A stretch of 64,000 nt of DNA from Pseudodesulfovibrio sp. 5S69 (GCF_037094465.1 NZ_CP146609.1:124001-188000); one strand, 5' to 3'; positions 41,859-50,959 are shown, counted from the first letter of the stretch. Notes: generated by a model not told the origin, from the letters alone. Made by a program: numbers and translations.

Positions 41859-42980
41859 CTACTGGACCAGCAGCTTCTGTCCGGGGTGGATGGTGGACCG
41901 CCTGGATAGCTTGTTCAGCTTGCACAGCCGGTACAAGCTCATGTCGTGTTCCCGGGCGATCTCGGTCAGGGAATCCCCCCGCTTGACCACGTAGGTGTCG
42001 GGCTTGAGGGTCTCGCGGTACTTGGCCATGAGCGGGTGGTAGCGTTCGGCGAACTCCCCGGCCGCGCCCTCGGGCAGGAAGAGGACGTGCTGGCCGGGCG
42101 GGATGATCTCGCCCAGCAACTGCGGGTTGAGGTCGCGGATGTCCTTGTAGTAGGTGCCAGCGGCCTTGGCCACCAGGGTCAGGGGCGTGGGGTACTTGGC
42201 CCGCAGCTTGACCCGGTCGAACTTGCGCGGCTTGTAGTAGTCCTCGGGGTGCAGGTCGAAGCCGTAGCGCGCCGGGTCGGTCAGGATGAGCTTGGCCGCG
42301 ATGGCCCGGAGCACGTAACGCTGGGTCTCCGCGGGCAGGTGCAGGTGGTAGTAGTCCTTGACCTCCTGCATCTCGATCTGCCTGTCCAGCCCCTGCTCGC
42401 CCATGTTGTAGGCCGCGCAGGCCAGGGTCCAGGAGCCGAACCGGTCGTGCAGGTCCTTGAGGTAGGCCGCGGCCGCGCCCGTGGCGAAATAGAAGTTGCG
42501 CCGCTCGTCCACGAAGCGGTCCACGGTCAGGTCGTAGTTGCAAGCCGTGGAGGCGATGAACTGCCAGATGCCGCGCGCACCCCGGCTCGACCCGGCCCTG
42601 GGCTTGAGCGCGGACTCGATGACCGCGACGTACTTGAGGTCGTCGGGCATGCCGCGGCCGCGCAGCACGGTCTGGATGTGTGGGAAATAGCGGCCCGTGC
42701 GTTTGAGCCAGAGGATGACCTGGGCGCGGTCCCAGAGCATGAGCAGGAGTTCCTTTTCCAGCCGCTCGCGCACCTCGGGCAGGTGCAGGGGCACGAACTC
42801 GCCGCAGAAATACAGCGGCCCCTTGATGCGGATGGCGGATTCGAGCGACGGGAAGGCGGCGGTCCGCATGGGCGCGAGCATCTCGATGTCCCCGGCCTGC
42901 GCGCGCAGGGGGGCGAGCAGCGCGAGGCAGAAGAGGATCAGTCCCGCCGCAAGCGGGAGAGCGGTGTGCCGCCTGGGCAT
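41859..42980 (-). CDS. Membrane-bound lytic transglycosylase, MltD type, with LysM
   Basis: A 373-aa periplasmic enzyme: signal peptide (about 1-30), an SLT domain with YVAVIESALKPRAGSSRGARGIWQFI (about 125-150; catalytic Glu in VIES) and AAYNMGEQGLDR, and a C-terminal LysM domain (about 328-371, YVVKRGDSLTEIAREHDMS ...). A weaker LysM-like segment may lie near 265-300. It cleaves peptidoglycan to 1,6-anhydro-muropeptides. The ATG at 42978-42980 has GGAG six bases upstream and is preferred over a TTG five codons earlier. No lipobox Cys is seen. Confidence 0.88.
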   Translation of the reverse strand: MPRRHTALPLAAGLILFCLALLAPLRAQAGDIEMLAPMRTAAFPSLESAIRIKGPLYFCGEFVPLHLPEVRERLEKELLLMLWDRAQVILWLKRTGRYFPHIQTVLRGRGMPDDLKYVAVIESALKPRAGSSRGARGIWQFIASTACNYDLTVDRFVDERRNFYFATGAAAAYLKDLHDRFGSWTLACAAYNMGEQGLDRQIEMQEVKDYYHLHLPAETQRYVLRAIAAKLILTDPARYGFDLHPEDYYKPRKFDRVKLRAKYPTPLTLVAKAAGTYYKDIRDLNPQLLGEIIPPGQHVLFLPEGAAGEFAERYHPLMAKYRETLKPDTYVVKRGDSLTEIAREHDMSLYRLCKLNKLSRRSTIHPGQKLLVQ

Positions 42981-43028
42981 GGATGCTCCCGTCAAGGCCG
43001 GGCAGGGGACTCCCCTGCCCGTGGCCGA

Positions 43029-44219
43029 TTACAGTTTTGATTTCAGCACGATGTCGGTGATGGGGCCGCGCGAGCGGTCACCCTTCAGGACCATGTGCGC
43101 ATAGTTCTTGTACCCCTTGAGCTTGCGGACTGTCCAGTTCAGGCCGTTGTTCGACTCGTTGAGGTACGGGTTGTCCACCTGCCGGGTGTCGCCCAGGCAT
43201 ATACACTTGACGCCCTCGCCCATGCGGGTCAGCAGGGCGCGGGTCTCACCGCGCGACAGGTTCTGCATCTCGTCCACGATGACCACCGCGTTCTCGATGT
43301 TCATACCGCGCAGGAAGGCCACGGGCTGGACCTCGAACTTCTTGGGGTTAAACTTGAAGGAGTCGCCGGTCGGGTCCATGAAGATGCGGTTGGCGGGCCG
43401 GATGTCGTGGAGTTTGATGAGCAGGTCCTGGATGTACTTGATGTACGGCAGCATCTTCTCCTCGATGTCGCCGGGCAGGTAGCCCATCTTGGCCCCGATC
43501 TCGACCACCGGCTTGACCAGGTAGATCTTGCGGTAGGGGTTGTCCTTGCGCTCCAGCATCAGGTACAGGGCCGCGGCCAGGGACAGGAAGGTCTTGCCGT
43601 AGCCCGCCTCGGACTGGATGGAAACCAGGTCGATGCCCTCGCAGAGCATCAGCTCCAGCGCCAGGTTCTGGTACACGCTGCGCGGCTTCACCCCCCATAT
43701 CTCATGGGTGTAGCCGATCTCCTTGGGACCGTCCGGGCCGTGGAAGATCGGGGTGCCGTTCTCCCAGCGGAAACAGTTGCGCACGGGCTCGTCGCCCTCC
43801 TCCACGAACCCGGTGTAGCGCTGGGACTCGGACCGGAACGGGTCGGAGTCACGGTATTCCTCGCTGGGAATGCCGTAGCACTTGGCCTTGATCTGGAGGA
43901 TGCGGTCGTTGGTGATCAGCGTCGCCTCTTCCGGCCCCACGTGGAGGATTTCCTTGAGGATGCGGTCGTCCATCACGGGGTCCGTGAGGGTCTCGGCAAA
44001 GTCCGGGGGGAAGATGTTGACGGCTTCGTCTTCGAGGATGGCCCGCACCGCCTGGGAGACGATGTGGCCGATGCGCGGGTCTTTCTTCAGTCCGTCCAAC
44101 TCGCCCAGGACGGTGTAGGGAATGTATATCTGGTTTTCCACCCCGTTTCTCAGGGCGACGATACATTTGGGGTTTTCAATAAGGACGTTGGTGTCGAGGA
44201 CAAAATGCTTCTGGGCCAT
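43029..44219 (-). CDS. PIN-PhoH family ATPase/ribonuclease
   Basis: A 396-aa PhoH2-like protein: an N-terminal PIN nuclease domain (about 5-135; KHFVLDTNVLIENP has the first metal-binding Asp, with further acidic residues in LGELDG and MDDRILKE), and a PhoH ATPase domain from about 185 with Walker A SIQSEAGYGKTFLS, and Walker B VVIVDEMQNLSRGE. Such proteins are RNA helicase/RNases in studied cases. The ATG at 44217-44219 is preceded by GGGGGA; an upstream open extension is not family-like. Confidence 0.9.
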   Translation of the reverse strand: MAQKHFVLDTNVLIENPKCIVALRNGVENQIYIPYTVLGELDGLKKDPRIGHIVSQAVRAILEDEAVNIFPPDFAETLTDPVMDDRILKEILHVGPEEATLITNDRILQIKAKCYGIPSEEYRDSDPFRSESQRYTGFVEEGDEPVRNCFRWENGTPIFHGPDGPKEIGYTHEIWGVKPRSVYQNLALELMLCEGIDLVSIQSEAGYGKTFLSLAAALYLMLERKDNPYRKIYLVKPVVEIGAKMGYLPGDIEEKMLPYIKYIQDLLIKLHDIRPANRIFMDPTGDSFKFNPKKFEVQPVAFLRGMNIENAVVIVDEMQNLSRGETRALLTRMGEGVKCICLGDTRQVDNPYLNESNNGLNWTVRKLKGYKNYAHMVLKGDRSRGPITDIVLKSKL

Positions 44220-44771
44220 AATCCCCCGTCCGAGGTTGATGTTGATTCCAGGGTTTCTCACGACGTGGCACCCGTGGCCGGGAATCAGCGAATCAATTTC
44301 ATTGTAAGCCTCCGCTTGGGTTCGACGATGCATGTAGAGCATGACCAGTTTTCACGAGAAAGTCTAGACGCAAGATGCCCGACAAGCCGGGGTCTCGTCA
44401 TGGCGAACGGGTGACGATCCGACGCCTGGCCGGACCGGTGCAGTGCTCCGCAACCGTCCGCAAACCCTCGCGAAACAGGCCGCTCCCACAGGCCCGGACG
44501 GCTCGCATGCAATCTCTAGTTTATCGAAATATCAGGATAAAATTAATTCATAAATTCCGATCACCGACCCTAAGCATTCGCGTCTCGCGTCCGATAAGAG
44601 AAGCAACCGAGTACTCCCGGTCAGGTCCGGGAGGCGGGAAACGCATCCGCAAGGTTGCGGGAGAACGCGGTCGCACGGATGCGGCCGGGGGCTGTCGCAG
44701 CGGATGAGGGGAGACCTTGGGGAAGGGCGCGCCGCCCTTCCCGCAGACTTCAATAACCCAGGGAGGGGTTA
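44220..44771 (+). promoter_or_regulatory. Long structured leader before the flgM-like gene
   Basis: This 550-bp gap has no supported gene. It contains a sigma-28-like pair TAAA (44538-44541), 14 bp, TCCGATCA (44556-44563); an 8-bp stem CGCATCCG/CGGATGCG (44642-44649 with 44676-44683) that continues as TGCG/CGCA; and a 10-bp hairpin GGGAAGGGCG / CGCCCTTCCC (44720-44742) just ahead of the Shine-Dalgarno sequence. These could control flgM translation or transcription. The sigma-28 match is imperfect and the spacing one base short. Confidence 0.4.
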
Positions 44772-44996
44772 ATGAAGGGTTACGACGACAGCCGCGGACC
44801 GTCCGTGGCCCATATGGAGACCGAGCGTCTGCTCGACGGCTTCGACGAAGTGGACACCGGCCGCCACCGGGACACCGCCGAGGAGCGTGCCGACAAGATC
44901 GCCCGGCTCAAGGCCGAGGTGAACGCCGGCCGCTACGAACCCGACGTCATGGACATCGCCAGGCTGCTGACCTCGGCCATGGACCCGACGCTCTAG
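44772..44996 (+). CDS. flgM: FlgM-like anti-sigma-28 factor
   Basis: A 74-aa protein whose C-terminal half (RADKIARLKAEVNAGRYEPD, then MDIARLL) closely follows the FlgM pattern of an amphipathic helix, a G-x-Y turn and a second helix that bind FliA. FlgM holds sigma-28 inactive until the hook is finished. The N-terminal 30 residues are hydrophilic and unstructured, as expected for an exported FlgM. AGGGAGGGG precedes the ATG. No other flagellar gene is adjacent, and flgE lies 8.6 kb away. The identification is by motif, not certain. Confidence 0.7.
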   Translation: MKGYDDSRGPSVAHMETERLLDGFDEVDTGRHRDTAEERADKIARLKAEVNAGRYEPDVMDIARLLTSAMDPTL

Positions 44997-45016
44997 ACGA
45001 AATCGCAGCGGCACTC

Positions 45017-45060
45017 GGGGCCGGGGCGGGAACATTCCCGCCCCGGCCCCGCTGTGTTTT
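45017..45060 (+). terminator. Strong terminator after the flgM-like gene
   Basis: A GC-rich stem of about 15 bp (GGGGCCGGGGCGGGA and complement) with a 4-nt loop, followed by GCTGTGTTTT. Confidence 0.85.
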
Positions 45061-45200
45061 GGAGCGCGATCATCCCCCTCTTACGCCTTCGACGCGAACT
45101 TTCCATTTTTCCGCCATGACTCCGCGAGGTTGACCCGGCCATGAATATCTGGTGAGTTGCGGAAGACCACCAAAAACCGCCCCCCACCGGAGGAACGCCC

Positions 45201-46535
45201 ATGGGCTCCGCACCCCGTATGGATTGGAACAAGCTGCTCGACGCCACGCGCTACGGCCGAGAAAGCGAATCGAGCGACATCCGCAGCCCCTTCCAGCGCG
45301 ACATCGACCGTATCCTGTTCAGCGACCACTTCCGGCGGCTGGCCCGCAAGACCCAGGTCCACCCGCTCAATGAAAACGACCACATCCATTCCCGGCTGAC
45401 CCACAGCCTGGAGGTGGCCTCGGTGGGCAAGAGCTTGGGGGAGTTGGTGGGCGTGTTCTTGGAAGAGCAGGGAGAATTACCCGACAAACTGGAACCCCGC
45501 GACGTGGGCGAGGCCGTACAGGCCGCATGCCTGGCGCATGACATCGGCAATCCTCCCTTCGGGCATAGTGGAGAGGAGGCTATCAAGGATTGGTTCAAAA
45601 ACAGGCAGCAGGATTTTAGGCATCTTCCTAAAGACTGCCTTGCGGACTTCACAAAGTTCGACGGAAACGCCATGGCCGTGCGCGTACTCCTGTCCACAGG
45701 TTTCCATCAGACGGGCATGAGCCCGACATACGCGGTTTTGGGCGCCCTGCTCAAGTATCCCTGGCCATCCCTGGCCGCCGAAAAGGACAAATTCAGCTAT
45801 TTCCAGACCGAAGCCAAGGCCATGGAAAAGGTGGCGGATGCGCTCGGGCTCATCGCCATGGACAACCGGTGGTCCCGGCCGCCCCTGGCTTACCTGACCG
45901 AAGCGGCGGACGATATCTGCTACCGGATCATCGACATAGAGGACGCCACCGAGCTGGGCATACTGGACGGCTGGTTCATGTTCGAGTGCTTTGCGGAATA
46001 CCTGGACCTCAAGACCGCGCCGGGAGAGGCTTACGACTGGGTATGGGGCGCGCACTTTCGGCAGCGCAACAGTCTCCTCCGCGCCAAGCTTATCACCGCC
46101 GCGACCCAAGAGGCCGCCGAGCTCTTCAAGGAGCATTACGACGCCATCATGACTGGAGAATTCGACAAAAAATACAGTCTGATGGAAAAATCAAAAACCG
46201 GCATATGCCGTCGTATCCACGACGTCTACAAAGACATTTCGGGTACAATATTCCTGTCGCGCAGAAAAGCCATCCTGGAGCTGGGAGCCCAGAACGCCCT
46301 GGGCAGGCTCCTGGACCAAACCATGATCGACGTGCATGAATTTTGCGACAAGGAACAGTCGGCCATCAACAAAAAGGTAAAGGCCATCCTGGGCGACGAA
46401 ATCATCGATGCCATCCCCAAGGGCGAAAAACTCTGCCAATACCGCGTCATGATGGCCATCGTGGACTACATCTCCGGCATGACCGACAACTACGCCACCG
46501 ACCTGTGCCGCAAGTTCCTGGGGCTGGGGTACTGA
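45201..46535 (+). CDS. dgt: dGTP triphosphohydrolase (HD domain)
   Basis: A 444-aa dNTP triphosphohydrolase, which splits dGTP into deoxyguanosine and triphosphate. The HD-domain metal ligands are visible as SRLTHSLEVASVG (first His, about 67) and LAHDIGNPPFGHSGEEA (HD pair about 113-114). The N-terminal DIRSPFQRDIDRILFSDHFRRLARKTQV is family-typical. GGAGG precedes the ATG at 45201. The third quarter of the gene is clearly less GC-rich than neighbours, with A-rich codons such as AAA and TTT, hinting at later acquisition. It stands alone; roles include dNTP balance and defence against phage. Confidence 0.92.
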   Translation: MGSAPRMDWNKLLDATRYGRESESSDIRSPFQRDIDRILFSDHFRRLARKTQVHPLNENDHIHSRLTHSLEVASVGKSLGELVGVFLEEQGELPDKLEPRDVGEAVQAACLAHDIGNPPFGHSGEEAIKDWFKNRQQDFRHLPKDCLADFTKFDGNAMAVRVLLSTGFHQTGMSPTYAVLGALLKYPWPSLAAEKDKFSYFQTEAKAMEKVADALGLIAMDNRWSRPPLAYLTEAADDICYRIIDIEDATELGILDGWFMFECFAEYLDLKTAPGEAYDWVWGAHFRQRNSLLRAKLITAATQEAAELFKEHYDAIMTGEFDKKYSLMEKSKTGICRRIHDVYKDISGTIFLSRRKAILELGAQNALGRLLDQTMIDVHEFCDKEQSAINKKVKAILGDEIIDAIPKGEKLCQYRVMMAIVDYISGMTDNYATDLCRKFLGLGY

Positions 46536-46555
46536 GTGCCGGCCTGACGAGGAAA

Positions 46556-46587
46556 CGGCCGGCCCGGAACCATTCCGGGACCGGCCG
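46556..46587 (+). terminator. GC-rich hairpin after dgt
   Basis: Arms CGGCCGG-CCCGGAA and TTCCGGG-A-CCGGCCG, with a one-base bulge and a 3-nt loop, 20 nt after the stop. There is no T run, so it may only stabilise the 3' end. Confidence 0.5.
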
Positions 46588-46720
46588 CTTCGCGTGAGGA
46601 GGTGCAATGCCCACCCCTTCCCGACTGAGGCCTGGACGGGACATCTGCGCTTGTCATCCCCATAGCACAGCGGAGTCTTTTTTGCCGTTATAATCTGTTC
46701 CGCGGCGGCCGAGGGGCATA

Positions 46721-46758
46721 AAAAAACGGATTCGGGAAAACCCGAATCCGTTTTTTTT
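46721..46758. terminator. Bidirectional terminator between dgt and htpG
   Basis: A perfect 16-bp stem AAAAAACGGATTCGGG / CCCGAATCCGTTTTTT with an AAAA loop. Confidence 0.93.
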
Positions 46759-46776
46759 CGATATGTCGCGCCGGAG

Positions 46777-48666
46777 CTACTTTTCGGAGGCCACGTACCA
46801 GCCGCTGGACTTGGTCAGCAGGTCCTGGACCCGGCCCACCAGGGCGTGGGGGTCGGTCAGGTAGCCTTCGAGCAGCAGGGCCGACTCGTAGAGCTGGTTG
46901 GCGGCCTGGTCGATGAACGGGTCGTTCTCGTCCTTTTCCAGGATGGTCAGCATGTTGCGGATGAGCGCGTGGTCCGGGTTGATCTCCAGGATCTTCTTGG
47001 GAATGGAGGTGTCCTTGCTCATGACGCGCATGATCTTGTCCATGGACGAGGTCACGTTGCCGTCCGGGTTGGCCAGGCAGACCGGGGACTCGGACAGCCG
47101 GGTGGACGCCTTGACCTCGGTCACGGCGTCGCCGAGCGCGTCCTTCATGCGCTTGAGCAGCGTGTCCAGCTCGCCCTTCTGCGCCTCGTTCAGCGGCTCG
47201 GGCCTGTCCTCCTTTTCCATGGACTCGAACTTGTCGAGCTTGGCCATGTCCGCGTGCTCGGCCGAGACCAGGGTGCAGCCGTCATACTCGCGCAGCGCGT
47301 CCATGACGAACTCGTCGATGGGCTCGAACAGGTACAGGACCTCGACGTGCTTGCGCCGGAAGACTTCCAGGTGCGGGGACAGGGCCAGCGCCTCGCGGCT
47401 CGGACCGTAGGCGTAGTAAATCTCCTTCTGGTCCTCCTTGGCGCGGGCGATGTAGTCGGCAAAGGAGGTCAGCCCCTTGTCGTCGTCCATGGCCGAGGAA
47501 TTGAAGCGGACCAGCCCGGCGAACTTGTCCTTGTTCAGGAAGTCCATGTAGCCCGCCTTGAAGAGCTCGCCGTGGGCGCGCCAGAACTCGTTGTAGCGGT
47601 CCGCGTCGTCCTTGGCCATCTTGCCCAGGTGGTCGAGCACCTGTTTGACCAGGGTGGAGCTGATCTTGCGCATGAGCAGGTTGTCCTGCAGGGTCTCGCG
47701 CGAGATGTTCAGGGGCAGGTCCTCGGTGTCCACGACACCCTTGACGAAGCCCAGGTACTCGGGGAGCAGGTCCTTGTTCTGCTTCTCGATGAGCACGCGG
47801 CGCACGTACAGGTCCAGTCCACGGTTCTCGCGGCCCAGGCCGAACGGATCGTTGCCGTGCTTGGGGATGAACATGAGCGCGTTGAACTGTACGGGCGCGT
47901 CCACCGAGGTGTGCAGGGTGTCGAAGGGGTCGTCCGGGTCAAACGTCAGGAACTTGTAGAACTCGGCGTACTGTTCGGCCTTGATCTGGAACTTGGGCTC
48001 ACGCCACAGGGCCTGGATGGTGTTGACCCGCTCGTCGCCCACAAAAATAGGAAAGTTGATGAAATTGGAGTGGGTCTTGACCACCTGCTTGAGGTGCGCC
48101 TCATTGGTGAACTGGGAGGCCAGGTCCTCCTTGAGGCTGACGGTGATCTCGGTGCCGTGGGGCCGGTCCTCGTCCAACTCCTGGAGCTTGTAGTCGGTCC
48201 GGCCGTCCGAGGTCCAGGCGATGGCCTTGGCGTCGTCGTCCATGGACTTGGTGGTCACGGTGACCTCGTCGGCGACCATGTACACGGAATAGAAGCCCAC
48301 GCCGAACCGCCCGATGAGCGAATCCATCGACTCCTTGCCCTCTTCGGCCAGCTTGGCCAGCTCGGCCGTGCCGGAGTGGGCGATGGTGCCGATGTTGCGC
48401 ATCAGCTCGTCGCGGGTCATGCCCACGCCGGTGTCGGCCACGGTCAGGGTCTTGGCGTCGGCATCAACGGTGATGCGGATCTCCGGGGCCAACTCGTCGG
48501 TCTCGCCCGCGGCCTGGGTCTTGAACCGGGCCTTCTCCAGGGCGTCGGACGCGTTGGAGATCAGCTCGCGGAGAAATATCTCCTTGTTGGTGTACAGCGA
48601 GTGCACAAGGATATCGAGGAGTTGGCTGACCTCAGCCTTGAATTTGTGGGTGGTTTTCTTACCCAT
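46777..48666 (-). CDS. htpG: Molecular chaperone HtpG (Hsp90)
   Basis: A 629-aa Hsp90. The N-terminal GHKL ATPase domain shows the signature YTNKEIFLRELISNASDALEK (first 20 conserved residues), DTGVGMTRDEL and IGRFGVGFYS; the middle and C-terminal dimerisation domains follow at the usual length. It refolds or stabilises client proteins under stress. A 118-bp gap separates it from the MerR-like gene upstream on the same strand, which might regulate it. GGAGG lies ahead of the ATG at 48664-48666. Confidence 0.96.
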   Translation of the reverse strand: MGKKTTHKFKAEVSQLLDILVHSLYTNKEIFLRELISNASDALEKARFKTQAAGETDELAPEIRITVDADAKTLTVADTGVGMTRDELMRNIGTIAHSGTAELAKLAEEGKESMDSLIGRFGVGFYSVYMVADEVTVTTKSMDDDAKAIAWTSDGRTDYKLQELDEDRPHGTEITVSLKEDLASQFTNEAHLKQVVKTHSNFINFPIFVGDERVNTIQALWREPKFQIKAEQYAEFYKFLTFDPDDPFDTLHTSVDAPVQFNALMFIPKHGNDPFGLGRENRGLDLYVRRVLIEKQNKDLLPEYLGFVKGVVDTEDLPLNISRETLQDNLLMRKISSTLVKQVLDHLGKMAKDDADRYNEFWRAHGELFKAGYMDFLNKDKFAGLVRFNSSAMDDDKGLTSFADYIARAKEDQKEIYYAYGPSREALALSPHLEVFRRKHVEVLYLFEPIDEFVMDALREYDGCTLVSAEHADMAKLDKFESMEKEDRPEPLNEAQKGELDTLLKRMKDALGDAVTEVKASTRLSESPVCLANPDGNVTSSMDKIMRVMSKDTSIPKKILEINPDHALIRNMLTILEKDENDPFIDQAANQLYESALLLEGYLTDPHALVGRVQDLLTKSSGWYVASEK

Positions 48667-48784
48667 GAAAAATTACCTCCGTACAGGATGAGATGCGCGC
48701 CCGCCGAATGCGCGGCTCTCGCGCACCCGGCGGGACTTTTTCATAGAGAGAGTATGTTCGGGAATGGCGTCCCGGGAACAGGTC

Positions 48785-49387
48785 TTAAGTAGACACGGAT
48801 TTGATCTTGTCAAGCAGGTATTTTTCCATTTCGCGCCGATCCTTGCGCAACCGGACCATCTCGGCCTCCATGACCGCGAGCTTTTCCTTGAGCTCGCGGT
48901 TCTCGGCCCTGAGCGCCTCGGTCTCCTGCATGGCCGCGGAGATACGCAGCGCGGTCTCCTCCAGCCCCTCGCGGATGTCGGCCACGTCGGGCACGCCCCC
49001 GCTCTCGGCCGCGAGCACCGAGCGGATGCCCTCGCCCACGGACTTGGCGATCTCCATGCCGATGGCCGCGGCCATGGTCATGACCTGGTCCATGGACCCG
49101 ACGGCCTGGACGGAAGCCCCGCCCGAGGTGGCGGGCACCGCGTCGGCCTGGAGCGGATAGTCCTGGGACAGCCGGTCCATGACGTCGCGGGCCGTGTGGC
49201 CTTCCTTGAGCAGCCGGGAGATGGTCGCGAAAATCTCCACCGCCTCGGGCTTGAAGCGCTTCTGGCGCCCGCGCCCCACGCTCGGCAGATGCTGGGCGAA
49301 CCGGTTCTTCCAGTAGTGCACCGTGGATTCGGGCAGGTCGAGCTCGCGGGCGATCTCGGCCACGGATAGGACTTTCTTGCCAGTCAT
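48785..49387 (-). CDS. MerR-like helix-turn-helix regulator with coiled coil
   Basis: A 200-aa protein whose N-terminus (LSVAEIARELDLPESTVHYWKNRFAQHLPSV) fits the MerR-type winged helix, followed by FKPEAVEIFATISRLLKEGHTARDVMDRL. A hydrophobic central part (about 100-125) and a long coiled coil (about 145-195, ENRELKEKLAVMEAEMVRLRK) replace the usual metal or drug-binding region. The gene precedes htpG on the same strand. Regulation of htpG is possible. The inducing signal is unknown. Confidence 0.8.
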   Translation of the reverse strand: MTGKKVLSVAEIARELDLPESTVHYWKNRFAQHLPSVGRGRQKRFKPEAVEIFATISRLLKEGHTARDVMDRLSQDYPLQADAVPATSGGASVQAVGSMDQVMTMAAAIGMEIAKSVGEGIRSVLAAESGGVPDVADIREGLEETALRISAAMQETEALRAENRELKEKLAVMEAEMVRLRKDRREMEKYLLDKIKSVST

Positions 49388-49657
49388 GTCACGCTCCCTT
49401 GGCTAGCTTGCGGTCTTTGTTGTTTTTCATTGGAGTACCGGAATTAGCACTTTTCGACAAGAAAAAACAGACTCCATCATATTCATTTCACAATGTTTTT
49501 TATGAACAACAACAGACCGTAAGCCGTTGTGGTTGAAATTCATGAATTTTTCTAGACTTTTTCATGGAAAACAGGGCCGCGAACGCGGATTTGCACTCGG
49601 AGGCGGAACGCTCTATGGTCGCGGGGCCTGTGCACCGAGCCCCAAAAGGACACCACC
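49388..49657. promoter_or_regulatory. AT-rich divergent promoter region with a 14-bp palindrome
   Basis: A 270-bp AT-rich gap between the MerR-like and MauE-like genes. AAATTCATGAATTT (49536-49549) is a perfect palindrome and may be an operator. No convincing -35/-10 pair with good spacing was found and no gene is supported. Confidence 0.4.
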
Positions 49658-50140
49658 ATGAAATCGCTGCTCGCTTCCAAAACCCTCTATACCGCCGTCC
49701 GGGTGGTCCTCGGCCTGCTCTTCGTCTACGCCGGGACGGTCAAGCTCATGCATCCCGAAGGTTTTGCCGTGACCATCAACATCTACGGCCTGGTCTCCTG
49801 GAAGATGGCGGGCTTTCTGTCCTACACCATCCCCTGCGTGGAAATCCTGTCCGGGCTCTGCCTCGCCCTGGACGTGCGCGGCGCGTTGCTGATCATTGTC
49901 GCACAGTTGTTGGGGTTCATGGTGGTCCTGCTCTACGCCCTGTACCTCGGCCTGGACGCCGACTGCGGCTGCTTCGGCAACCCCAGGAACACCGACAACG
50001 CCCCCACCGGCCCCTTGGCCGCCTTCCTCCGCGACGCCGTCATGCTAGCGGGCTGCGCCCTGCTCTATGTCCAACGCCGCGTGGCTTGTTTCAGGCCGTG
50101 GTCGCTTGGGCGGTTCTTCGGGAAGAAAAAAGGCCGCTAG
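49658..50140 (+). CDS. MauE/DoxX-type redox-associated membrane protein
   Basis: A 160-aa protein with four helices (about 15-32, 48-68, 75-100, 125-140) and FVYAGTVKLMHPEGFA near the N-terminus, as in MauE/DoxX proteins. DADCGCFGNP around residue 107 contains the Cys pair typical of the MauE group, which is linked to disulfide or thiol handling. AAGGA precedes the ATG. The gene is monocistronic; the substrate is unknown. Confidence 0.8.
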   Translation: MKSLLASKTLYTAVRVVLGLLFVYAGTVKLMHPEGFAVTINIYGLVSWKMAGFLSYTIPCVEILSGLCLALDVRGALLIIVAQLLGFMVVLLYALYLGLDADCGCFGNPRNTDNAPTGPLAAFLRDAVMLAGCALLYVQRRVACFRPWSLGRFFGKKKGR

Positions 50141-50346
50141 AGAAAGCCGCTTCGCGGCGATAGTCGGGTGATTTCGCTTTGATTCGCCCCGCCCTGGGGC
50201 TCACCCCTTTGGAATCCCTGTGTAGCCTGCGGCGAAGGGATTGGCGCGGGAGATGAAAGCGTTACGCGGAAGGTTTGGATAAGCGCGGCTCAAGACAATC
50301 CGAAAAGGCAGCGTATCGGGGCTCCCCCCAAAAACGTTCACCCACC

Positions 50347-50432
50347 CGCGAAGCGGCACAAAAAGTTTAGGAAGGAAGAGGGATGGAGGTCCGAGAAGAG
50401 AAGGAAACCTTTTCTCAAAGGGTTTCCTTCTC
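50347..50432 (-). repeat. AAACTTTTTGTG repeat plus hairpin
   Basis: On the minus strand: a hairpin GAGAAGGAAACC / GGTTTCCTTCTC (50398-50432), then CATCCCTCTTCC and TAAACTTTTTGTGCCGCTTC. The same parts in the same order occur at 7033-7107. It lies after the terminator of the glycine-zipper gene. The rest of 50141-50346 has no supported gene. Confidence 0.7.
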
Positions 50433-50452
50433 CCTTCCCCGGCGCCGGACGC

Positions 50453-50482
50453 AAAGCGGGGCCGCTGATGCGGCCCCGCTTT
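50453..50482 (-). terminator. Terminator of the glycine-zipper lipoprotein gene
   Basis: A 13-bp perfect stem AAAGCGGGGCCGC / GCGGCCCCGCTTT with a 4-nt loop, 19 nt after the stop on the minus strand. Confidence 0.8.
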
Positions 50483-50500
50483 CGTCGTCCTGCGCCGATG

Positions 50501-50959
50501 CTACTGGACGAGTTGCCAGGAGCCGTCGGGTTGGCGGTAGGCCTTGGCGTAGACGGTCTGGTGGGAGCCGTCGGCCATGCGGGCCTTGATGGTCACATCG
50601 CGTTCGACGCGGCCGTCGTTGTATTCGCGCGGCGGTTCGGGGATGGCTTCGTAGCGGGTACGGGTATCGGGGTTGACCCACTCGGTGCTGTATCCGGACG
50701 GCGTGGTTTCGAGGGTATTGGACAGCCGGGCGCGGTCCGCCTTTTCCATTTCGTTGCCCACGATATACCCGGCGAGCATGCCCACGCCCGCGCCGATGGC
50801 GGCGCCGGACACCTTGTTCTTGAAAGTCAGCGCGCCCAGGGTGGCCCCGGCCAGGGTACCGATCCCGGCACCGTTCTGCGCCTGGGTGGTCTGGCAGCCT
50901 GCCAGCAGGGACAGCATCAGCACCAACGATACGGCGGTCTTCATCAGAGTAGTCTTCAT
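50501..50959 (-). CDS. Glycine-zipper outer-membrane lipoprotein
   Basis: A 152-aa lipoprotein: signal peptide with lipobox LLAGC (Cys about 22), then a glycine-zipper 2TM stretch AGIGTLAGATLGALTFKNK and GAAIGAGVGMLAGYIVG (about 30-68), and a soluble C-terminus ending in a YRQPDGSWQLVQ domain of the type seen in many surface lipoproteins. Probably sits in the outer membrane and may help stress adaptation, as for SlyB-like proteins. Monocistronic. Confidence 0.8.
   Translation of the reverse strand: MKTTLMKTAVSLVLMLSLLAGCQTTQAQNGAGIGTLAGATLGALTFKNKVSGAAIGAGVGMLAGYIVGNEMEKADRARLSNTLETTPSGYSTEWVNPDTRTRYEAIPEPPREYNDGRVERDVTIKARMADGSHQTVYAKAYRQPDGSWQLVQ

Noticed and set aside
44220..44771. A gene in the 550-bp gap
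   Set aside because: Short frames exist on both strands but none has a ribosome-binding site or family pattern.
49564..50163. Alternative plus-strand frame overlapping the MauE-like gene
   Set aside because: Arg/Pro-rich translation without hydrophobic pattern; the other frame is a clear membrane protein.
50141..50346. Copy of the covarying hairpin after the MauE-like gene
   Set aside because: AAGCCGCTTCGCGGCGATAG resembles one end, but neither module nor the conserved loop is present.
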